Source of the DNA: Nocardia carnea
Lineage (GTDB): Bacteria > Actinomycetota > Actinomycetes > Mycobacteriales > Mycobacteriaceae
Length of the DNA stretch: 37,200 bases
Assembly (NCBI RefSeq): GCF_029868855.1
Contig: NZ_JARWOV010000136.1
Coordinates: forward strand, 1-37,200
Direction of reading: 5' to 3'
Position numbers and translations under genes: made by a program. Shown here piece after piece: positions 15,396 through 23,952 of this stretch. How positions within the stretch are numbered: the stretch's first letter is position 1; each line of letters begins with the position of its first letter. The notes below the pieces were generated by a model. It made no database searches, was not told where the DNA came from, and saw only the letters and a program-made list of their open reading frames with translations.

Positions 15396-16508
15396 ATGGT
15401 GTCACCGTCCCGCAGTAGTTCTTCCGTGCGCAGCCGGGAAGATGTGGGCAAACTGTTCCTCGGCGGCCTGGTGCTGCTCGGGGTGGTGGCCAGTGTTTTT
15501 CTGGTACTCAGCGATAGCCTGCAGCTCATCCGGGTGGGGCTGGTGGTTGCCCTGTGGGCGGCGGTACTGGGGGCGTGGGCGGTGAGCCGGTATCAGGTCA
15601 AGGTCCGGGATCTGCGCCGCGCCTATGAACGGGAACTGGAGCGCGAGATCCATGCGCGCCGCGAACACGATCTCGGAGTCGAGGCGCGGGTGCGTGCGGA
15701 GGTGGGCACCGACGCGGCCGAGATGGCCGCGCTGCGGGCCGAGCTCGCGGTGTTGCGCCGCCAGCTCGAACGGCTCTTCGACGGCGAGCTTCCGCCGGAG
15801 CGTCCCGCGCTGCGGGCCGCGTCCTTCCGCATCCAGGAGCTACCCAGCGCGCAGGACCGGGCCGGGTTCGTGCCGGCCTGGCCGCTCCCCGAAGAAGGCG
15901 AGCGCCGCGCGGTCGACGCCTGGGCCAACGCCGCGGCGAGCTGGTCGCATGCGGCGGACGGCTGGGCCGACGCCGGGGAAGCAGCGGAATCGAGCGCCGA
16001 CACCGGGGAACGCAACCCGGTCACCCCGGTCTACGAAAGCGATCATCCCGGCCGGCCCCGGTTCGCCGGCCCCGACGATGCCCCCATCACGGCCGAAACG
16101 GCGATCGTGCGCCTCGACGATGAACCGGCGCCGAGCGGAGCGGGGCCGGAGCTCGAGGGTCCGAGCTGGGCCGATGCGTTCACCGAGGTCCACGACGCCC
16201 TGGGAGTACCCGGTGACGAGAGTCCCGGTCCGCCGTATCCCGTCGAATTCGAACAGGTCCCGCCCAGGCCCGAGCCGGTCCACGGCCCGCCCGCACCGCC
16301 CCGCCTTGCCGCCCCCGAGCCCGAACCGTCCAAGTCACCCGCGCCGGCGAAAGCCCGGCAGAACACCCGTGCCCCGGGCAAGCTGTCCCCGCGGTCGGTC
16401 AATTCCCGCCGCCGCCGCACCCAGGCCGACCCGGCCGGTTCGCGCAGGTTGTCGGTGGCCGAGATCATGGCGAACCTGCGCCGGGAAGAAGAGCAGCGCA
16501 GCTCCTGA
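15396..16508 (+). CDS. DUF6779-type membrane protein with coiled coil
   Basis: A 370-aa protein equivalent in position to Rv3604c. Two adjacent transmembrane helices (about 20-39 and 44-62) are followed by a charged helix (about 65-132) rich in Arg/Glu heptads, likely a coiled coil. A long acidic, Pro/Ala-rich disordered region runs from 140 to 310. The basic C-terminus ends in RRLSVAEIMANLRREEE, a conserved short motif. No enzymatic motif was seen. It may be a scaffold at the membrane; this is inference. The start is ATG 15396, supported by the leaderless -10 box. The next gene begins 119 bp later. Confidence 0.88.
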   Translation: MVSPSRSSSSVRSREDVGKLFLGGLVLLGVVASVFLVLSDSLQLIRVGLVVALWAAVLGAWAVSRYQVKVRDLRRAYERELEREIHARREHDLGVEARVRAEVGTDAAEMAALRAELAVLRRQLERLFDGELPPERPALRAASFRIQELPSAQDRAGFVPAWPLPEEGERRAVDAWANAAASWSHAADGWADAGEAAESSADTGERNPVTPVYESDHPGRPRFAGPDDAPITAETAIVRLDDEPAPSGAGPELEGPSWADAFTEVHDALGVPGDESPGPPYPVEFEQVPPRPEPVHGPPAPPRLAAPEPEPSKSPAPAKARQNTRAPGKLSPRSVNSRRRRTQADPAGSRRLSVAEIMANLRREEEQRSS

Positions 16509-16627
16509 AGTGCGGTGCAGATCACCCGGTGCGCCCATGGCGCATCGGCGGACACGAGACCTATCCTCGATGCGTAACGTCCGGTACCCGCAGCGCGGGA
16601 CTGGAACGACTTTTCGAGAGGACACTG

Positions 16628-17575
16628 TTGACCTCGCCACGCGTGACTCCTGGTAATCCGGCCGCGAGTGGTGATCCGGCGCCCGCACGCCTGACGGTAG
16701 GAATCGTTTCGGCGGGACGCGTGGGATCCGCACTCGGTGCCGCGCTCGAACGCGCCGGACATGTGGTGTTCGGTGTCGCCGCCATCTCCGATGCCTCGGT
16801 GCACCGGGCCCGTACCCGCCTGCCCGAATCCCGGATCCTCCCGGTGGAGGAGGTGGCCGCCCGTAGCGAACTGCTCATCTTGGCGGTCCCGGACGCCGAA
16901 CTGGCCGGTTTGGTGCGCGGACTGGCGAGCGCGCGGACGGTGCGGCCGGGCACGATCGTGGCGCATACGTCGGGCGCGAACGGTATCGCGGTCCTGGCGC
17001 CGCTGCAGGAGGCCGGTGCGCGACCGCTGGCAATCCATCCGGCGATGACCTTCACCGGCCACGACGAGGATTTGTCCCGGCTGGCCAACGCCTGTTTCGG
17101 GATCACCGCCGCGGACGAGATCGGGTACGCCATCGCGCAGTCGCTGGTGATCGAGATGGGCGGGGAACCGGTTCGGGTGGCCGAGGAACAGCGCACCCTC
17201 TATCACGCCGCGCTGGCCCACGGCAGCAACCACCTGGTCACCCTGGTACTCGACGCCGTGCAGGCCCTGCGCGAAGCACTGGCCGGTCCTGGGCTGCTCG
17301 GCCAGCAGACCATCGACGACCAGCCCAACGGCCTGCCCGAACGGCTGCTCGCGCCGTTGGCCTCGGCGGCGCTCGACAATGCGCTGCGCCGCGGCCAGGC
17401 CGCGCTGACCGGCCCGGTGGCCCGCGGGGATACCGCCGCCGTCGCCGCGCATCTCGAGGCCTTGACCGCGGCCGATCCACAGGTGGCTGCCGGGTATCGG
17501 GCGATGTCGCGGCGTACCGCTGAACGAGCCCAAGCCCCCGACGAACTTCGTGAACTGCTGGAGGAGCACCGATGA
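16628..17575 (+). CDS. Rossmann-like/DUF2520 protein (Rv3603c type)
   Basis: A 315-aa NAD(P)-binding-fold protein. It starts the coenzyme cluster ahead of panC, as in mycobacteria. The nucleotide motif is [21 protein letters not shown], split over residues about 21-41, followed by VAHTSGANG and LAIHPAMTF. Together with the C-terminal DUF2520 helical region ([17 protein letters not shown]) this is the ketopantoate-reductase-like arrangement. A role in reducing ketopantoate for PanC is suggested by context only. The start is TTG 16628 with GAGAGGA about six bases upstream; the frame opens further upstream without a ribosome site. The stop overlaps a 21-codon micro-ORF. Confidence 0.85.
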   Translation: MTSPRVTPGNPAASGDPAPARLTVGIVSAGRVGSALGAALERAGHVVFGVAAISDASVHRARTRLPESRILPVEEVAARSELLILAVPDAELAGLVRGLASARTVRPGTIVAHTSGANGIAVLAPLQEAGARPLAIHPAMTFTGHDEDLSRLANACFGITAADEIGYAIAQSLVIEMGGEPVRVAEEQRTLYHAALAHGSNHLVTLVLDAVQALREALAGPGLLGQQTIDDQPNGLPERLLAPLASAALDNALRRGQAALTGPVARGDTAAVAAHLEALTAADPQVAAGYRAMSRRTAERAQAPDELRELLEEHR

Positions 17576-17637
17576 CGCGATACCTGCGCTGCGGCCTCCG
17601 CGGATCGCACGCACCGGCTTCGAAGGAGGCAGCATGA
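17572..17637 (+). CDS. 21-aa micro-ORF bridging to panC
   Basis: ATG 17572 overlaps the stop of the Rossmann gene (ATGA), and the TGA at 17635-17637 overlaps the ATG of panC (ATGA). The peptide begins [11 protein letters not shown], is basic with one Cys, and ends SKEAA. The panC ribosome site GAAGGAGG lies within its last codons. It may be a coupling cistron that hands ribosomes to panC, a small peptide, or a chance frame. No homologue is known to me. Confidence 0.4.
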   Translation: MTRYLRCGLRGSHAPASKEAA

Positions 17638-18584
17638 CGGATCAGACCCTGCGCGGCGCCTACCGCGCCGGCGAATTGACCGTGCAGCACGACCCGGCCG
17701 TGCTCGGCAAGGTGATCCGCGCATTGCGCCGCTCCGGCCGGACCGTCGGGCTCGTACCCACCATGGGTGCCCTGCACGAAGGCCACCTGGAACTGGTCCG
17801 TCGAGCCAAGCGCACCAACCAGGTCGTGGTCGTCTCGATTTTCGTCAACCCGCTGCAATTCGGCGCGAACGAGGATCTCGACAGCTACCCGCGCACCCTC
17901 GACGCGGATGTCGAACTACTCCGCACGGAGGGTGTCGACCTGGTGTTCGCCCCGAGCGCTGCGGATATGTATCCCGACGGCCCGCGGACCACGGTGCAGC
18001 CCGGTCCGCTCGGCGCGGAGCTGGAGGGCGGTTCCCGGCCGACCCATTTCGCCGGCATGCTCACGGTGGTGGCGAAACTGCTGCAGATCGTTTCCCCGAA
18101 CGAGGCCTTCTTCGGCGAGAAGGACTATCAGCAGCTGGCGTTGATCCGGCAGATGGTCCGCGATCTGAACTTCGACGTGAAGATCGTCGCGGTGCCGACG
18201 GTCCGCGAAGCGGACGGTCTGGCGCTGTCTTCGCGCAACCGCTATCTCGACCCTGCTCAGCGCGAACTCGCGACCACCTTGTCGGCCGCCCTCCTGGCCG
18301 GCGCTCGTTCCGGAGCCGTGGGCGGGCAGGCCGTGCTGGATGCGGCGCACTCGGTTCTGGCCGCAGCCCCCGATATCGAACTGGACTATCTGGAACTCCG
18401 TGCCGCGGATCTGGGACCGGCCCCGGAAGCAGGTAACGCCCGCCTCCTGATCGCCGCCCGCATCGGTAGCACCCGTTTGATCGACAATGCCGCCGTCCAG
18501 CTCGGCGTGCAGTTGGACGGCCACCCCGACGCGGATACGTCGCCCGCTCGGAGCGCCGGTAGTACCGCAGGAGCCGGACAATGA
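17634..18584 (+). CDS. panC: Pantothenate synthetase
   Basis: It joins pantoate and beta-alanine in an ATP-dependent reaction through pantoyl-adenylate. The 316-aa protein has the nucleotidylyl-transferase motif [15 protein letters not shown] near residue 42, [23 protein letters not shown] and the [12 protein letters not shown] loop. Length and motifs match mycobacterial PanC, apart from a short Ala/Ser-rich C-terminal tail. The start is ATG 17634 with GAAGGAGG six bases upstream. The stop overlaps the ATG of the 128-codon ORF that separates it from panD. Confidence 0.97.
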   Translation: MTDQTLRGAYRAGELTVQHDPAVLGKVIRALRRSGRTVGLVPTMGALHEGHLELVRRAKRTNQVVVVSIFVNPLQFGANEDLDSYPRTLDADVELLRTEGVDLVFAPSAADMYPDGPRTTVQPGPLGAELEGGSRPTHFAGMLTVVAKLLQIVSPNEAFFGEKDYQQLALIRQMVRDLNFDVKIVAVPTVREADGLALSSRNRYLDPAQRELATTLSAALLAGARSGAVGGQAVLDAAHSVLAAAPDIELDYLELRAADLGPAPEAGNARLLIAARIGSTRLIDNAAVQLGVQLDGHPDADTSPARSAGSTAGAGQ

Positions 18585-18967
18585 GCATCTGTGTGGCCGA
18601 GACTCCCGCCACCGCCCGGCACCGGGACGCGCTGTTCCGCGAAAGCGACGATCAGAACCGTCCTGCGCCACCCCCGGAGACATTCGTGAGCCGGCCACCC
18701 GTGCTCGGATCCGCCGTTGCCACTTCAGGACGGCTCACCCCCATGGGCGGGGCCCGCCCCTGGTCTGGAGCGACGGAGCGGGGGAGCGCAGCGGAGGAGC
18801 GGAGGAGTGAAGACCAGGGGTCACGAGGGCCCCACCCTCGAGCCGCGGAGCGGCTCCGAAATTACAGCCCGCCCCTTCGCGGAAGGTCTATCTCGAGACA
18901 GGGGACAACCGGCCCCCGGCCCGCGCCGCCGAATGCGGCGCAAATAAGCACAGAAGGGCGACAGTGA
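18581..18967 (+). CDS. Unrecognised 128-aa ORF between panC and panD, carrying repeat A
   Basis: The ATG overlaps the panC stop (ATGA) and has an AGGAG ribosome site eight bases upstream. The TGA overlaps the panD ATG by one base (TGATG). The first 54 codons are not repeat-derived and look coding ([16 protein letters not shown]...). Codons 55-106 are read through repeat A, and the end runs through palindrome B. The product is hydrophilic, Arg/Pro/Ser-rich and probably disordered. It may be a remnant of an ancestral cistron or an adaptive linker that keeps panD coupled after a repeat inserted. I do not recognise any family, and a non-functional frame cannot be excluded. Confidence 0.4.
   Translation: MSICVAETPATARHRDALFRESDDQNRPAPPPETFVSRPPVLGSAVATSGRLTPMGGARPWSGATERGSAAEERRSEDQGSRGPHPRAAERLRNYSPPLRGRSISRQGTTGPRPAPPNAAQISTEGRQ
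18745..18899 (+). repeat. Dispersed structured repeat, family A, copy 2
   Basis: About 95% identical to 15-169, and again upstream of a housekeeping gene in the same orientation. All four inverted repeats are kept. In the first one GGGCGG replaces GGGTGG, turning a G-U pair into G-C, so the pairing is preserved across a substitution. The purine core with its GTG (18807-18809) is intact. It lies inside the panC-panD interval. Confidence 0.85.
18913..18956. repeat. Short palindromic repeat, family B, copy 2
   Basis: GCGCCGC-cgaat-GCGGCGC (18923-18941) with the tail CAAATAAGCACAGAA, similar to the tail of copy 1 (CAAAACAAACACAGA). It directly follows repeat A copy 2 and ends just before the panD ribosome site. 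Confidence 0.6.
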
Positions 18968-19386
18968 TGTTGCGGACCATGATGAAGTCGAAGATCCACC
19001 GGGCCACCGTGACCCATGCCGATCTGCATTACGTCGGATCGGTGACCGTGGACCAGGATCTGCTGGACGCCGCCGATCTGCTCGAGGGTGAGCAGGTGTG
19101 CATCGTCGATATCGACAACGGGGCCCGGCTCGAGACCTACGTGATCGCCGGTGAGCGCGGTTCCGGGGTGATCGGTATCAACGGTGCCGCCGCCCATCTG
19201 GTGAATCCGGGTGATCTGGTCATTCTCATCGCCTACGGGATGATGGACGAGGCCGAGGTGCGCGAATACGACCCGAAGGTGGTGTTCGTGGATTCGCGCA
19301 ACCGGGCGGTCGAGCTGGGTTCGGACCCGGCGCATGCGCCGGAGGGCTCGGATCTGATCAGCCCCCGCAATCTGTCGCTGGTCTGA
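18967..19386 (+). CDS. panD: Aspartate 1-decarboxylase proenzyme
   Basis: It makes beta-alanine from aspartate for PanC. The 139-aa proenzyme cleaves itself at a Gly-Ser bond to create a pyruvoyl group; the site is seen as HYVGSV at residues about 21-26. [16 protein letters not shown] at the start and [15 protein letters not shown] in the core match mycobacterial PanD, also 139 aa. The start is ATG 18967, with GAAGGG eight bases upstream; a GTG three bases earlier is possible. It is coupled by one base to the preceding 128-codon ORF. coaX follows after 17 bp. Confidence 0.97.
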   Translation: MLRTMMKSKIHRATVTHADLHYVGSVTVDQDLLDAADLLEGEQVCIVDIDNGARLETYVIAGERGSGVIGINGAAAHLVNPGDLVILIAYGMMDEAEVREYDPKVVFVDSRNRAVELGSDPAHAPEGSDLISPRNLSLV

Positions 19387-19403
19387 GCGCCGACGGCAAT
19401 CGG

Positions 19404-20198
19404 ATGCTGCTGACTCTCGACGTCCGCACCACCAGCACCGTCATCGGGCTGATGAACGGCACCGATTCCGGGCCGAACCTGGTGCGGCACTGGCGAATCC
19501 ACACCAATCCGCTTCATACCGCAGACGAATTCGCCATGAATCTGCGCGGTCTGGTGGGTGCCGATCTCGACGCGGTGACCGGTATCGCAGGCCTGTCGAC
19601 CATGCCGCCCATGCTGCGGGAAATGCGGTCGATGCTGGATCGCTACTGGCAGCACGTACCGCATGTGCTGGTGGAGCCCGGGGTGCGGACCGGTATCCCG
19701 CTGCTGGTCGACAACCCGAAAGAGGTCGGGGCGGACCGGATCGTCAACAGTCTCGCGGCCTATCACGAATACGGCACTGCTTCGATCGTGGTGGATTTCG
19801 GAGTGTCGATCTGCGTCGACCTGGTATCGGCGAAGGGTGAGTTCCTCGGAGGCGTCATCGCGCCGGGGGTGGAGATCGCGACCGAGGCACTGATCGAACG
19901 GGCCGCGTTGCGGCGGGTCGAGCTGACCCGGCCGAGGTCGGTGGTAGGCAAGAACAGTGTCGAATGTATTCAGGCCGGCGCCGTATTCGGTTTCGCCGGG
20001 CTGGTGGACGGCCTGGTCGACCGGATCCGCGACGACGTCGACGGTTTCTCCGGTGACGATATCGCCGTGGTGGCGACGGGACCGGCGGCGCCGTTGATCC
20101 TGGACGAATCCGAGACCATCGAGCATCACCTGCCGCATCTGACGCTGACCGGCCTGCAGCTCGTCTACGAACGTAACCAGCGGCGTAGCCGCGGCTGA
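19404..20198 (+). CDS. coaX: Type III pantothenate kinase-like protein, possibly inactive
   Basis: A 264-aa member of the type III pantothenate kinase (CoaX) family, which phosphorylates pantothenate in bacteria that use it. The [17 protein letters not shown] region, [12 protein letters not shown] with the catalytic Asp, and [17 protein letters not shown] are present. However, the first phosphate motif, normally D-x-G-N-T, reads DVRTT (residues 6-10), the second reads DFGVS and the third ATGPAAP. Mycobacterial CoaX has a similar DVRNT and is reported, to my knowledge, not to be an active kinase. Activity is therefore doubtful. The start is ATG 19404. It closes the pantothenate cluster. Confidence 0.9.
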   Translation: MLLTLDVRTTSTVIGLMNGTDSGPNLVRHWRIHTNPLHTADEFAMNLRGLVGADLDAVTGIAGLSTMPPMLREMRSMLDRYWQHVPHVLVEPGVRTGIPLLVDNPKEVGADRIVNSLAAYHEYGTASIVVDFGVSICVDLVSAKGEFLGGVIAPGVEIATEALIERAALRRVELTRPRSVVGKNSVECIQAGAVFGFAGLVDGLVDRIRDDVDGFSGDDIAVVATGPAAPLILDESETIEHHLPHLTLTGLQLVYERNQRRSRG

Positions 20199-20307
20199 GG
20201 TCGCACCTGGTCGAAGTCGCGGCCGGAAAATACGCCGTGGCGCTCGAGCGCGCCGATATGTGACGTATTCCGCTGGGCCGGGTGTGGCCGTGGCGGGTCC
20301 GGATTGC

Positions 20308-20313
20308 TAAGCT
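20308..20313 (+). promoter_or_regulatory. -10 element of the cysteine leader ORF
   Basis: TAAGCT followed by exactly six bases and GTG 20320, the spacing of a leaderless transcript. No clear -35 box is present, as is common for actinobacterial promoters. Confidence 0.5.
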
Positions 20314-20319
20314 CGCCGT

Positions 20320-20361
20320 GTGCTGTTCCGCATGCGTACCCAGGAGTGTTGTCGAGGCTGA
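20320..20361 (+). CDS. Leaderless cysteine-codon leader peptide
   Basis: Thirteen codons from GTG read MLFRMRTQECCRG and stop at TGA 20359-20361. Two adjacent TGT cysteine codons (20347-20352) lie four codons before the stop. It starts where the -10 spacing predicts the transcript to begin, 108 bases ahead of a cysteine dioxygenase gene. Leaderless short ORFs with cysteine runs that control sulfur genes are described in mycobacteria, and this fits that class by layout. It is not proven here. An internal ATG at 20332 would give a nine-codon version. An overlapping frame from GTG 20318 also begins with Cys codons but does not stop before the downstream gene. Confidence 0.5.
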   Translation: MLFRMRTQECCRG

Positions 20362-20397
20362 TTCGCCTCGACCGTTCGAGGCATCCCGAATTCCTCG
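20351..20397 (+). promoter_or_regulatory. Attenuator-like chain of alternative RNA hairpins
   Basis: Four segments alternate in complementarity: 1 GTCGAGG (20351-20357), 2 CCTCGAC (20366-20372), 3 TCGAGG (20376-20381), 4 CCTCG (20393-20397). Pairing 1:2 (7 bp) excludes 2:3 (6 bp, four-base loop CCGT), and 2:3 excludes 3:4 (5 bp). Segment 1 overlaps the second Cys codon and the end of the leader ORF, so a ribosome stalled there would free segment 2. A T-rich stretch follows segment 4. This is the classical amino-acid attenuator layout. Confidence 0.5.
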
Positions 20398-20427
20398 TTC
20401 GTTCCCATTTCTCCTGGAGATGCGCAG

Positions 20428-21054
20428 ATGCGTTCCCCTGTTCTTTCTTCCGTAGTCCGGCCGTCGACTCGTGATTCCGCCGCCGCGGCGGCGAACCCGA
20501 TTCCCGACCGCCCGATCGCACCGGCGTTGCCCACCCGGCTGCGTCCCGCGGATCTGTTACGGCTGACCGACGAGACCGGTGAAGATGTGCTCGCCGGCCG
20601 ATACGATCATCTGCTTCCGGAGGGCGGCCGCTGGCCGGCGGTGGACCGCTGGGCGACACGGCTGGCCGCCGACGACGAGGTCGATATCTGGCTGATCAGC
20701 TGGACACCGGAAAAATCCACGAAACTGCACGATCATGCCGGTTCGCTCGGTGCGCTGACCGTGCTCAGCGGCGCGCTCGCGGAGTATCGCTGGAACGGAT
20801 CCGAACTGCGGCATCGGATCCTGGCGGCGGGTGATCAGGCCGCTTTCCCGATCGGCTGGGTGCACGATGTCGTCCGTGCTTCCGACCGGATCGCGGTCTC
20901 CGGGTATTCCGATCCCGGGCCGCTGGATCCGACGCTGAGTGTGCACGCCTATTCGCCCCCGCTGACCGCCATGTCCTATTACGAGGTGACCGGTCACGGC
21001 AGCCTCCGACGTACCCACACCGTCCTCACCGACCAGCCCGAAGGTGATCTCTGA
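20428..21054 (+). CDS. Cysteine dioxygenase family protein
   Basis: A 208-aa cupin protein of the bacterial cysteine dioxygenase type, which oxidises cysteine with O2 to cysteine sulfinate using non-haem iron. The metal site shows His101 and His103 in LHDHAGS and His146 in GWVHDV, matching the three-His CDO set. The core LISWTPEKSTKLHDHAGSLG, split over two strands, is typical. The N-terminal 35 residues are Ser/Ala/Pro-rich and probably flexible. The start is ATG 20428 with TGGAGA seven bases upstream. A 3-mercaptopropionate or other thiol dioxygenase cannot be excluded. It overlaps the rhodanese gene by one base (TGATG). Confidence 0.88.
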   Translation: MRSPVLSSVVRPSTRDSAAAAANPIPDRPIAPALPTRLRPADLLRLTDETGEDVLAGRYDHLLPEGGRWPAVDRWATRLAADDEVDIWLISWTPEKSTKLHDHAGSLGALTVLSGALAEYRWNGSELRHRILAAGDQAAFPIGWVHDVVRASDRIAVSGYSDPGPLDPTLSVHAYSPPLTAMSYYEVTGHGSLRRTHTVLTDQPEGDL

Positions 21055-21485
21055 TGCCGTCGATGACCATCGACCAAATGCTCGACAACGCCCGGTCCCA
21101 GCTGCGGCGGATCCAGCCCGTCGAACTACCGGCCGCCCTTGCGCGGGGCGCGATCCTGGTGGATATCCGCCCCGCCGCGCAGCGCACCGTCGAGGGAACG
21201 CTGCCCGGCGCGCTGGTGATCGAACGGAATGTGCTGGAGTGGCGGCTGGATCCGAGCAGTTCGGCCCGGCTGGCGCTGGCCACCGATCATGATGTCGAGT
21301 GGATCGTGGTGTGCTCGCAGGGCTACACGTCGAGTCTGGCCGCGGCCTCGTTGCGTCAATTGGGATTGCATCGCGCGACCGATCTGGTCGGCGGTTACCA
21401 GGCTCTGGTAGCCGCGGGTATGCGCACGGTCGCGACCGGGGCCGAGCACTTCACCAGGGAAGTCCGTTCGCTCGCGGTTCTCTGA
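21054..21485 (+). CDS. Rhodanese-like sulfurtransferase
   Basis: A 143-aa single-domain rhodanese that would carry a persulfide on the active Cys87 in VVCSQGYTSS. The upstream ILVDIRPAAQRTVEGTLPGA segment with Asp and Arg and the GGYQALVAAG helix after the active loop complete the domain. It is translationally coupled to the cysteine dioxygenase gene. Together they suggest handling of sulfur from cysteine: the dioxygenase yields sulfinate, the rhodanese moves sulfane sulfur. The actual donor and acceptor are unknown. Confidence 0.9.
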   Translation: MPSMTIDQMLDNARSQLRRIQPVELPAALARGAILVDIRPAAQRTVEGTLPGALVIERNVLEWRLDPSSSARLALATDHDVEWIVVCSQGYTSSLAAASLRQLGLHRATDLVGGYQALVAAGMRTVATGAEHFTREVRSLAVL

Positions 21486-21667
21486 ATTTCTCCGGGCTAC
21501 GGCGAATAGATCCGGAGCGCAATACTTTTCCGTGCCGTCGTCGTCTCGGCGGAATTTCCTAAGCAACCAAATGGTCTATTTTCGGGGACGGGCCGCGCAT
21601 GCCCGTGCCGATTCCATATGGCGCGGTCCAGGGGCGGGCGGCTGACGAATCGATTTGCCGTGCACGC

Positions 21668-21673
21668 TAGGGT
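21668..21673 (+). promoter_or_regulatory. -10 element of lysS, near-leaderless
   Basis: TAGGGT, eight bases, then GTG 21682. No ribosome site lies before the start codon. This supports GTG 21682 over the open frame that extends to 21655. Confidence 0.5.
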
Positions 21674-21681
21674 GGTTCGCT

Positions 21682-23247
21682 GTGAGCAACCCGAACTCCT
21701 CGTCATCCGGCGGCTCCGCGGGCACTGTTCCCGCGGGGCGATCCGGCCGCGCAGCGGTTGTCGACGACATCCCCGAGCAGATGCGGATCCGGCGGGAGAA
21801 GCGGGAACGGCTGCTCGCCGCGGGCGGTGAGGCCTATCCGGTGGTGGTACCCCGCACCCATACGCTGGCCGAAATCCGGGCCGCTCATCCGGATCTCGCG
21901 GCCGATACCGCGACCGGTCAGCAGGCCGGTGTGGCCGGGCGCGTGATCTTCATGCGCAATACCGGGAAATTGTGTTTCGCGCAGTTGCAGGAGGGTGACG
22001 GCACCACGTTGCAGGCGATGATCAGCCTGAACGGGGTCGGTGCGGATGCCCTCGCGGCGTGGAAAGCCGATGTGGATCTGGGCGATATGGTTTTCGTCCA
22101 CGGCGAAGTCATCTCGTCGCGTACGGGCGAATTGAGCATTATGGCCGATTCCTGGTCGATGGCGTCCAAGGCGCTGCGGCCGCTGCCCGTCGCCCACAAG
22201 GAGATGAGCGAGGAATCGCGGGTCCGCCAGCGTTATGTGGACCTGATCGTGCGCCCGGAGGCCCGGGAGATGGCCCGCACCCGGGTCGCGGTGGTGCGGG
22301 CGCTGCGTAACGCGCTCGAACGCCGGGGTTTCCTCGAGGTCGAGACGCCGATGTTGCAGACCCTGCACGGCGGTGCCGCGGCACGGCCCTTCCGGACGCA
22401 TTCCAATGCGCTCGATATGGATCTCTACCTGCGCATTGCTCCGGAACTTTTTCTCAAGCGCTGTGTTGTCGGTGGACTCGAGCGGGTCTTCGAGATCAAT
22501 CGCAACTTCCGTAACGAGGGTGCCGATTCCACTCATTCGCCCGAGTTCGCGATGCTGGAAACTTATCAAGCGTACGGAACCTACGACGACTCCGCGCGGA
22601 TGATCCGGGAATTGATCCAGGAAGTCGCCCGAGAGGCTCTGGGAACTCAGATCGTGACGCTTGCCGACGGGTCGGAATACGATCTGAGCGGCGAGTGGAC
22701 AACCGTCGAGATGTATCCGTCGCTATCGGAGTCGCTGGGGGTCGAGGTCACTCCGGAAACTACTGTCCCGGAATTGCTGGCGCTGGCCGAACGGGAAGGT
22801 CTGGAAATTCCCGAAGGCAAGGGCTACGGGCACGGCAAACTCGTCGAGGAACTCTGGGAGCACAGCTACGGCGACAAGCTGTACAAGCCGACTTTCGTGC
22901 GTGATTTCCCGGTCGAGACATCCCCGCTGACCAGGCAGCATCGGTCGCGTGCCGGGGTTGCCGAGAAGTGGGATCTGTATGTTCGGGGCTTCGAGTTGGC
23001 AACGGGCTATTCGGAGTTGGTGGACCCGGTCATCCAGCGCGAACGGTTCGTCGATCAGGCGCGGCTCGCCGCCGCCGGCGACGACGAAGCAATGGTTCTG
23101 GACGAAGACTTCCTCGCCGCGATGGAACACGGGATGCCGCCGACAACCGGAACCGGTATGGGAATCGATAGGTTGTTGATGGCGCTCACCGGATTGGGAA
23201 TCCGGGAAACGATACTCTTCCCAATAGTGCGGCCGGTCGGCCGTTGA
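21682..23247 (+). CDS. lysS: Lysine--tRNA ligase, class II
   Basis: It charges tRNA-Lys with lysine. The 521-aa class IIb synthetase has an OB-fold anticodon domain at about 60-170 ([24 protein letters not shown]). The motif 1 region is [12 protein letters not shown], motif 2 is [20 protein letters not shown], and motif 3 is [15 protein letters not shown] near the C-terminus. HSPEFA replaces the usual HNPEFT, as in the mycobacterial LysS encoded at the same locus. The N-terminal 25 residues are Ser/Gly-rich. lsr2 follows in the same direction after 118 bp. Confidence 0.97.
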   Translation: MSNPNSSSSGGSAGTVPAGRSGRAAVVDDIPEQMRIRREKRERLLAAGGEAYPVVVPRTHTLAEIRAAHPDLAADTATGQQAGVAGRVIFMRNTGKLCFAQLQEGDGTTLQAMISLNGVGADALAAWKADVDLGDMVFVHGEVISSRTGELSIMADSWSMASKALRPLPVAHKEMSEESRVRQRYVDLIVRPEAREMARTRVAVVRALRNALERRGFLEVETPMLQTLHGGAAARPFRTHSNALDMDLYLRIAPELFLKRCVVGGLERVFEINRNFRNEGADSTHSPEFAMLETYQAYGTYDDSARMIRELIQEVAREALGTQIVTLADGSEYDLSGEWTTVEMYPSLSESLGVEVTPETTVPELLALAEREGLEIPEGKGYGHGKLVEELWEHSYGDKLYKPTFVRDFPVETSPLTRQHRSRAGVAEKWDLYVRGFELATGYSELVDPVIQRERFVDQARLAAAGDDEAMVLDEDFLAAMEHGMPPTTGTGMGIDRLLMALTGLGIRETILFPIVRPVGR

Positions 23248-23277
23248 GCGAACGGTTTGCATAGCAGATCGCTCGTC

Positions 23278-23305
23278 TTGGAATTTTCCGAATTCGAGGT
23301 ATTCT
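23278..23305 (+). promoter_or_regulatory. Probable lsr2 promoter
   Basis: TTGGAA (23278-23283), a 16-bp spacer, then TATTCT (23300-23305). This is a good sigma-A-type match in an AT-richer stretch. It would start the mRNA near 23312, with a leader of about 54 bases containing a GAGAGGA ribosome site. Confidence 0.55.
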
Positions 23306-23365
23306 TGCCTCGGGTAATCGGCCTGATTTTGCCGGGCCGCACGATTTCGAGAGGACGTTCATCTC

Positions 23366-23728
23366 ATGGCAAAGAAGGTCACCGTTAGCCTGATCGACGA
23401 TGTCGACGGTGAGTCCATCGCGGACGAGACCATCGAGTTTGCAATCGATGGGGTGTCGTACGAGATCGACCTGTCGTCATCGAATGCGGCGAAGCTTCGG
23501 GACGAGTTGGAGCAGTGGGTTTCCAGCGCCCGTCGCGTGAGCGGCCGGCGCCGGGTGAAGTCCGCGGTCGCCGCCGGTACTGCCAACAGCAAGGGGCGCG
23601 CCACGATGGATCGCGAACAAAGCGCCGCAATTCGTGAGTGGGCACGGCGGAATGGTCACAAGGTTTCCGCGCGCGGGCGTATCTCCGCCGATATCACCGA
23701 TGCGTACAACAAGGCCTCGAAGGGATAG
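23366..23728 (+). CDS. lsr2: Nucleoid-associated protein Lsr2
   Basis: A 120-aa xenogeneic silencer that coats AT-rich DNA, in function an H-NS analogue of actinobacteria. The N-terminal dimerisation domain (residues 1-60) begins [15 protein letters not shown] and includes [15 protein letters not shown]. After a basic linker, the C-terminal DNA-binding domain has [19 protein letters not shown], in which RGR inserts in the minor groove. The start is ATG 23366 with GAGAGGA ten bases upstream. It sits between lysS and clpC1, as in mycobacteria, but with an FHA gene interposed. Confidence 0.97.
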   Translation: MAKKVTVSLIDDVDGESIADETIEFAIDGVSYEIDLSSSNAAKLRDELEQWVSSARRVSGRRRVKSAVAAGTANSKGRATMDREQSAAIREWARRNGHKVSARGRISADITDAYNKASKG

Positions 23729-23813
23729 TTCTTCTTTCAACCGTCGTTCGCTGGATATTTCCTGGGAAGCGGACGGCGGTCGGTCTTTCTCGATAGCAAA
23801 TTGGAATTACCGC

Positions 23814-23840
23814 TGGCCCCGGCGCTGTGTGCCGGGGCCA
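23814..23840 (+). terminator. Strong hairpin after lsr2
   Basis: Perfect 10-bp stem TGGCCCCGGC (23814-23823) / GCCGGGGCCA (23831-23840) with a seven-base loop, 85 bases after the lsr2 stop and ahead of the FHA gene. It is a likely terminator of lsr2, although no T-run follows. Confidence 0.65.
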
Positions 23841-23952
23841 CTGCGCTCAGCGGTGTTCAGTCTTGCTCCACCGCCCGATCGCCCGGCACCATAGGGGTGT
23901 TGGTTGTACCGGGCCCGTGCGGTCGGGGTGGTGTCCGGCAGGTGCTGCCGGT

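Noticed and set aside
20318..20455. Overlapping frame from GTG 20318 that begins with M-C-C-S-A-C
   Set aside because: It is also cysteine-rich, but its start lies only four bases after the -10 box, upstream of the predicted transcript start. It runs into the dioxygenase gene before stopping. The 20320 frame fits better.
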